This document shows, piece after piece, positions 59,722 through 64,000 of a DNA stretch of 64,000 nucleotides; within the stretch, counting starts at the first letter, position 1, and every line of letters begins with the position of its first letter. The translations under genes were made by a program, and so were the position numbers. This DNA is from Sarcodiotheca gaudichaudii (lineage: Eukaryota; Rhodophyta; Florideophyceae; Gigartinales; Solieriaceae). Location of the stretch: positions 806,001 through 870,000 of the forward strand of contig JAUKVZ010000001.1 in NCBI GenBank assembly GCA_032355985.1. The letters run 5' to 3'. Below the pieces are notes generated by a model, which was given only the letters and a program-made list of their open reading frames with translations, searched no databases and was not told where the DNA came from.

Positions 59722-61899
59722 TCAGTTGTTCTCGCCCATTCTCAGGACGTGATACATGAAGGCCATCTCGTCCGTGGCCTCCTCGATCTTCTTCGTGATG
59801 GGCTTGCCGGCGCCGTGGCCCGCCTTGGTCTCGATCCGGATCAGGATCGGATTGTCGCAGCTCTGGGCCGCCTGGAGCGTCGCGGCGTACTTGAAGCTGT
59901 GGGCGGGCACGACTCGATCGTCGTGGTCCGCCGTCACGATGAACGTGGGCGGATAGCACGTGTCAGGCTTGATGTTGTGGATGGGCGAGTAGCTGAGCAG
60001 GTTGCGGAAGTGATCTTCCTCGTCCGGCGAGCCGTAGTCGCTCGTCCAGGCCCAGCCGATCGTGAACTTGTGGAACCTGAGCATGTCCATGACGCCCACG
60101 CCCGGCAGGCAGGCGCCGAAGAGATCGGGTCGCTGATTCATCACCGCGCCGACCAGCAGGCCGCCGTTGGAGCGGCCTCCGATCGCCAGCTTGGGCGTGC
60201 TGGTGTAGCCCTCGTCGATGAGATACTCACCGGCGGCGATGAAGTCATCGAAGACGTTCTGCTTGTTGAGCAGCTTCCCGTCGTCGTGCCAGGCCTTGCC
60301 GTACTCGCCGCCGCCGCGAAGGTTGGCGACCGCATGGATCCCCCCCATTTCCATCCAGACGAGCGATCGGACGCTGAAGCTTGGCGTGAGCGCGATATTG
60401 AATCCGCCGTAGCCGTAGAGGTACGTCGGATTGGAACCATCCATCTTCAGCCCGCGCTTGTGCGTGATGAACATGGGAATGCGCGTGCCATCTTTGGACG
60501 TGTAGAAGACCTGCTTCGTCACGTAGTCACTTGGGTTGAACTCAACCTCGGGCTCGCGAATCAACTCGACGTCCTGCTCATCGATATCGAATCGATAGAT
60601 CGTGGAGGGCGTCGTGTAGCCGGTGAAGCTGAAGAATGTCTCGTCATACTCCCGCTCGCCGCGGAATCCGTAAACGGAACCCACACCCGGCAGATCCACC
60701 TCACTGATGAGATCGCCATCAAGGTCGAACATGCGAACCTTCGTGTGCGCATCTTCCAGATACGAGGCAAAGAACCGATTTCCCACGATGTCCACGCTTC
60801 GCAGGGCAAACTCGGACTCGGGGATCACATCGCGCCAGGCGCTTCTGTGCGGCTCGTTGATATCGATCGCAATGACGCGGCTGTTGGGCGCATCCAGATC
60901 AGTCTCGAAATAAAACACATCCCCGACGTTGTCGATGAATGAATACTGAGCGTCAAACTCATCGAGCAGACGCACGGGCGAGGCGCCCGCATCATCAAGC
61001 GGCAGGTAGTACACGCCATTCTTACGCGACGTTCCTTCCCAGACGCCGATCACGAGGTGCTCGCCGTCGTCCGTCACCTCACCGGCGAATCCGCGCGTCT
61101 TGTTCTGCGGATCGCGGAAGATCAGTTCGTCGCTTGATTGCGGCGTGCCAAGCTCGTGATACATCAGCTGATGATTGAAGTTCGCATCTTCGTGCTTGGC
61201 GCCGGGCTCGGGCTCCGGGTAGCGGCTGTAGTAGAACCCCTCGCCATCCGGCGACCATGATGCCCCGGTGAACTTCGCCCACTCGATGCGATCGGGCAGA
61301 TCGCGCCCCGTGCGCAGATCACGCACACGAAACTCCACCCAGTCCGAGCCGGCGCTCTGAACGCCGTATGCGATGTAGCGACCATCTTCGCTGACGGAAT
61401 AGCTGCTCAGCGCATCGGTGCCATCCAATGAGAACTTGTTCGGATCGAGCGCGACGACGGGCGTCGATTCAAGTGAATCGGTCGCATAAATGACGCTCTG
61501 ATTCTGCAGGCCGTCGTTGCGGCTGAAGAAGTACCGTCCGCCTTCCTTGAAGGGAACGCCCTGGCGCTCGTAGTTCCAGAGTTCCGTCAGGCGATCCTTG
61601 ATCATCTGACGCTGCGGAATCTCATCGAGGTAACCGAAGGTGATCCGATTCTCGCGCTCGATCCAGATACGCGTCGCCGCGCCATCCGGATCCTCGAGCC
61701 AGCGGTAGGGATCGTCGATGACGACGCCAAACATCTCGTCCTTCTGGTCGACGGTCATCGCGCGCGGATATTCGATGTGCTCGCCGATCGGCTTTGCATT
61801 CCGATCGTGCTTCGAAGCGGTCGCCGCACCAGATGAGGCGCACGACGCGAGCGTCATGGCGCACAGCGTGAGGCCGGAAAGCGTCAGGGTCATTCGCAT
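59722..61899 (-). CDS. Prolyl oligopeptidase (S9A) lipoprotein
   Basis: 725 aa from the ATG at 61899 (GGAG 6 nt upstream). The lipoprotein signal ends in LASC (Cys20), so the enzyme is attached at the outer face of a membrane, unlike cytosolic prolyl oligopeptidases. Residues about 40-115 and 460-725 form the alpha/beta hydrolase: DPYRWLEDPDG at the start, the nucleophile Ser in IGGRSNGGLLVGAVMNQRPDLF, Asp in VTADHDDRVVPAHSFKYAA, and His in ETKAGHGAGKP. The middle is the seven-bladed propeller that limits access to short peptides. It cleaves after Pro in peptides of up to about 30 residues. Neighbours do not suggest a specific substrate. Confidence 0.94.
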   Translation of the reverse strand: MRMTLTLSGLTLCAMTLASCASSGAATASKHDRNAKPIGEHIEYPRAMTVDQKDEMFGVVIDDPYRWLEDPDGAATRIWIERENRITFGYLDEIPQRQMIKDRLTELWNYERQGVPFKEGGRYFFSRNDGLQNQSVIYATDSLESTPVVALDPNKFSLDGTDALSSYSVSEDGRYIAYGVQSAGSDWVEFRVRDLRTGRDLPDRIEWAKFTGASWSPDGEGFYYSRYPEPEPGAKHEDANFNHQLMYHELGTPQSSDELIFRDPQNKTRGFAGEVTDDGEHLVIGVWEGTSRKNGVYYLPLDDAGASPVRLLDEFDAQYSFIDNVGDVFYFETDLDAPNSRVIAIDINEPHRSAWRDVIPESEFALRSVDIVGNRFFASYLEDAHTKVRMFDLDGDLISEVDLPGVGSVYGFRGEREYDETFFSFTGYTTPSTIYRFDIDEQDVELIREPEVEFNPSDYVTKQVFYTSKDGTRIPMFITHKRGLKMDGSNPTYLYGYGGFNIALTPSFSVRSLVWMEMGGIHAVANLRGGGEYGKAWHDDGKLLNKQNVFDDFIAAGEYLIDEGYTSTPKLAIGGRSNGGLLVGAVMNQRPDLFGACLPGVGVMDMLRFHKFTIGWAWTSDYGSPDEEDHFRNLLSYSPIHNIKPDTCYPPTFIVTADHDDRVVPAHSFKYAATLQAAQSCDNPILIRIETKAGHGAGKPITKKIEEATDEMAFMYHVLRMGENN

Positions 61900-62012
61900 G
61901 GTCTTCTCCTTCGAGATTTTTCGCAGGCGCACGACGACGCCAGGACGCCATGCGAGGGGAATCCAGTGTAGCAGGACAAGGCGAATTGCAGGGAATCGGC
62001 GGCCGGTGCGCG

Positions 62013-62990
62013 CTACTGCACGAGGCCCTTGGTAAGCCGCATGAACGCCGTTTCGAGATTGACGGCCTCTTCGGCGAAGTGCGTGATGCGGAAGCCGGCG
62101 TTGACCAGTCGATTGGGAATATCCATGTGCGACTCGCCGGCGCTTTCATCCAGCGCGACATGAATGACCTTGTCCGCCGCGTAGGAAGCATGGCCGTTGC
62201 TTGCGTCATCCTCGGCGCCGATGGTCACGCTCGCCACGCCCGGCGCTTGTTCGAGCAGCCGTGCCGCATCACCCGTGCGATCGCTGACGGCGATCTGATA
62301 CACGCGTCCCATCTGGGCTCGCCTGAGCACATCGCGGACGGATCCCTGGAAGAGCAGCTCGCCGCGTTCGATGATGCCGACGCTGCTGCACAGCTCCGCA
62401 AGCTCATGCAGGATGTGACTCGAAATGAGAATCGTCTTGCCCATCCGGCGAAGCTCTTTCAGCAGCTCTCGAATCTCAATACGCGCTCGCGGATCAAGCC
62501 CTGAAGCGGGCTCATCCATCAGCAGAACTTTGGGATCGTGGAGAAGCACGCGCGCGACGCTCAGGCGCTGCTGCATGCCGCGGCTCAGCGAGTTCACCTC
62601 CGCATCATGCTTGTACGCAAGATCGGTCAGCTCGAGCACATCGGAGACCACGCGCTTGCGCTGGGCGCCATGGATATTGAACGCCGCGGCGAAGAACTCC
62701 AGGTATTCCGTCACGACCATGTCTTCATACGCGCCCATGAAATCGGGCACGTAGCCGATGATCGGACGAATCTGACGATTCTGATAGCCGACCGTCAGGC
62801 CGTTGATCATCGCCTGGCCCGACGATGGGCGGAGCAACGTGGCGAGGATCTTGATGGTTGTGGTCTTGCCGGCGCCATTGGGGCCAATGAAGCCGAAGCA
62901 CTCCCCCTCCTCAATCTTGAGGTTGAGACTCTTGAGCGCCTCAAAGGAGTCGTACCGCTTCGTCAGATTAATCGTTTCAATCATCGCCAT
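62013..62990 (-). CDS. ABC transporter ATP-binding protein
   Basis: 325 aa. Walker A GPNGAGKTT, Q-loop region VPDFMGAYEDM, signature SLSRGMQQRLSVAR, Walker B VLLMDEPASGLD and the His switch SSHILHEL are all present, so it should hydrolyse ATP. A C-terminal extension of about 100 residues (from IIERGELLFQG) contains a region resembling those of export-type (CcmA/NatA/Gld-like) subunits. The start (ATG at 62990) overlaps the 3' end of the upstream gene by 14 nt, suggesting coupling. No permease is seen inside the window; it is probably encoded by or beyond the gene cut at the edge. Confidence 0.9.
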   Translation of the reverse strand: MAMIETINLTKRYDSFEALKSLNLKIEEGECFGFIGPNGAGKTTTIKILATLLRPSSGQAMINGLTVGYQNRQIRPIIGYVPDFMGAYEDMVVTEYLEFFAAAFNIHGAQRKRVVSDVLELTDLAYKHDAEVNSLSRGMQQRLSVARVLLHDPKVLLMDEPASGLDPRARIEIRELLKELRRMGKTILISSHILHELAELCSSVGIIERGELLFQGSVRDVLRRAQMGRVYQIAVSDRTGDAARLLEQAPGVASVTIGAEDDASNGHASYAADKVIHVALDESAGESHMDIPNRLVNAGFRITHFAEEAVNLETAFMRLTKGLVQ

Positions 62991-64000
62991 CGGCGGGCAA
63001 TGTACCTTGCTCGTCGCGCGGCGGCGTCAATGGGCGCGGCGCCAACGGATAGACCCAGCGAATGATGGTTCGCCCGCTCGTGTCGAGCGCTTCACCATCA
63101 ACGAAGAAGGGCGTCGGCGTCGGCGCATTTTCGACCTGCCCGACGATGATCAGACAGGGTTCCGTGAACCATCGTCCCAGATCCCAGCCGTGCGAAACGC
63201 GTCGCTGCAGCAGCACCTTGGCGCCTTCGTGGGACGTCCAGTCCGGCTGCGCAAGCATGGATGCCCAGGCGAGGGACTGGAAGTTCCGGGGCGCATCACT
63301 CATGTCGAATGACTGCTGGGTGATATCCACGCCGCCGATACGCGATGTGCGCCGTCCGAGGCCGTCGAAAAATCGCTCGCCGAGCGTCTGCCGTGAGGTC
63401 TCGCTGAGATCATCGAGCTTCAGCACTGAGCCCGGCGCCCAGGTGCGCACGCCCCATGCATAAGACTCTGCCAGCATCGGGCCGCCATGACGAAGCTTCG
63501 TATACGGCTTGAGACGTTTGACGAGCACGATCTCGACGTTCTTCAGATCATCAGGCAGTTCGTGCATCACCTCGCCGTGCAATCTGCCGGCGTCGTCGAT
63601 CCAGATGTCGCCATTGATGGCTCGCGGCAAGCGCCATCGAGCGCCGCCCAGCCAGTCCGCCTGGAACTGCTTCGCCGTTGAGCGCGTCGGCACGATGATG
63701 CGATCAGGCTTGACCGCCGACACGACATACTCGCGCGGATCGGGGAAGCGGCGACTGACAGTGTTGGTCGGATCCTCCCAGCTGCTTAGCGCATTGGTCC
63801 AGTCATCGACGGCGCTGTCCCCGCCAACCTGCACCTCCTGCTCACCATACGTCGGCAGCAGAATGCTGATCCACGTGCGCGTGCGCACGAGATCCTGTCC
63901 GGCGACTGCATCGAGGAATGTGAGATGGCGGCCATCGGTCGAAGCCGGCTTGAGCGCAGTCGCGCCGCCCCAGGCCAGCGCGGTGAAGACTCCGGTGATG
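62977..64000 (-). CDS. Protein of unknown function, partial, 5' end beyond window
   Basis: The frame is open to the window edge (in-frame codons run from the last base region, reading ITGVFTALAWGG near the edge), so only the C-terminal 341 residues or so are visible. A candidate internal GTG at 63888 is not a convincing start. The visible part begins with a hydrophobic bit at the edge, then a soluble domain: TWISILLPTYGEQEVQVGGDS, ADWLGGARWRLPRAINGDIWIDDAGRLHGEV, MLAESYAWGVRTWAPGSVLKLDDLS, and a Pro-rich end PLAPRPLTPPRDEQG. No family recognised. It overlaps the ABC ATPase start by 14 nt, so it likely belongs to the same transporter operon, perhaps as an extracytoplasmic or membrane component. 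Confidence 0.7.
   Translation of the reverse strand, partial: ITGVFTALAWGGATALKPASTDGRHLTFLDAVAGQDLVRTRTWISILLPTYGEQEVQVGGDSAVDDWTNALSSWEDPTNTVSRRFPDPREYVVSAVKPDRIIVPTRSTAKQFQADWLGGARWRLPRAINGDIWIDDAGRLHGEVMHELPDDLKNVEIVLVKRLKPYTKLRHGGPMLAESYAWGVRTWAPGSVLKLDDLSETSRQTLGERFFDGLGRRTSRIGGVDITQQSFDMSDAPRNFQSLAWASMLAQPDWTSHEGAKVLLQRRVSHGWDLGRWFTEPCLIIVGQVENAPTPTPFFVDGEALDTSGRTIIRWVYPLAPRPLTPPRDEQGTLPADGDD

Overview
The window is GC-rich and densely coded, and it reads as chromosomal DNA of a Planctomycetota bacterium, most likely from the Phycisphaerae or a close relative. That placement is inference. It rests on four secreted proteins ending in the two-repeat dockerin-like tail (D-x-NGDG-x-V-x-A-x-DLA-x-x-L-x-x-WG), two more ending in a Pro-Ala/Leu-Pro, hydrophobic, poly-Arg tail, an ECF sigma factor placed directly upstream of a membrane Ser/Thr kinase with TPR-type repeats, and membrane-anchored NrfHA. 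No rRNA is present. Two tRNA genes, Leu(CAA) and Ser(CGA), are visible. I see no CRISPR array, prophage, integron or insertion sequence.

Layout. 1-1444: the end of a hybrid histidine kinase (receiver plus HPt), translationally coupled to a receiver protein with a C-terminal Cys4 module. 1460-7820, minus strand: exported superoxide dismutase, a large repeat-rich exported protein, and the kinase/sigma pair. 7975-15170: Rieske oxygenase, PanE-like reductase coupled to an FMN split-barrel protein, a dockerin-tailed protein, tRNA-Leu, a three-PAS HWE-type histidine kinase, UbiX and a VOC protein. 15189-18587: a convergent pair, an FkbM-like methyltransferase candidate and a CgeB-like glycosyltransferase, overlapping at their 3' ends. 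18645-22429: a two-subunit sodium:solute symporter and an aldehyde dehydrogenase. 22558-34155: a small membrane protein, a G8/beta-helix giant exported protein, NrfH-NrfA ammonifying nitrite reductase, a lipocalin-like lipoprotein, tRNA-Ser, two further dockerin-tailed proteins (one FG-GAP/ASPIC) and thiS-thiG. 34166-46515: a P-loop NTPase with inserted membrane segments, phosphohexomutase, a P-domain exported protein, DinG-type helicase, the rsmG-rodA-mrdA block, FolE2 and a membrane protein. 46684-53792: the histidine-degradation genes hutH, hutU and hutI with a pair of peroxiredoxin-like lipoproteins between hutH and hutU, then methionine aminopeptidase. 53796-64000, minus strand: glycosylasparaginase-family hydrolase, membrane SpoIIE-type phosphatase, PduO-type cobalamin adenosyltransferase, elongation factor G, a prolyl oligopeptidase lipoprotein, and an ABC ATPase next to a gene cut by the window edge.

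How the genes fit together. The clearest pathways are histidine to formiminoglutamate (HutH, HutU, HutI; the last step is not here), nitrite reduction to ammonium at the membrane (NrfH takes quinol electrons and passes them to NrfA), thiazole synthesis (ThiS sulfur carrier and ThiG), and lateral-wall peptidoglycan synthesis (RodA plus PBP2). Several genes are coupled by ATGA or TGATG overlaps, which gives good evidence for operons and start sites. I did not find a clear new multi-gene system. The items most worth a second look are the peroxiredoxin-like lipoprotein pair, one member of which has lost both active-site cysteines and gained a His-rich segment, inside the hut cluster; the NTPase with two membrane segments inserted between Walker A and Walker B; and the G8/beta-helix/dockerin protein.
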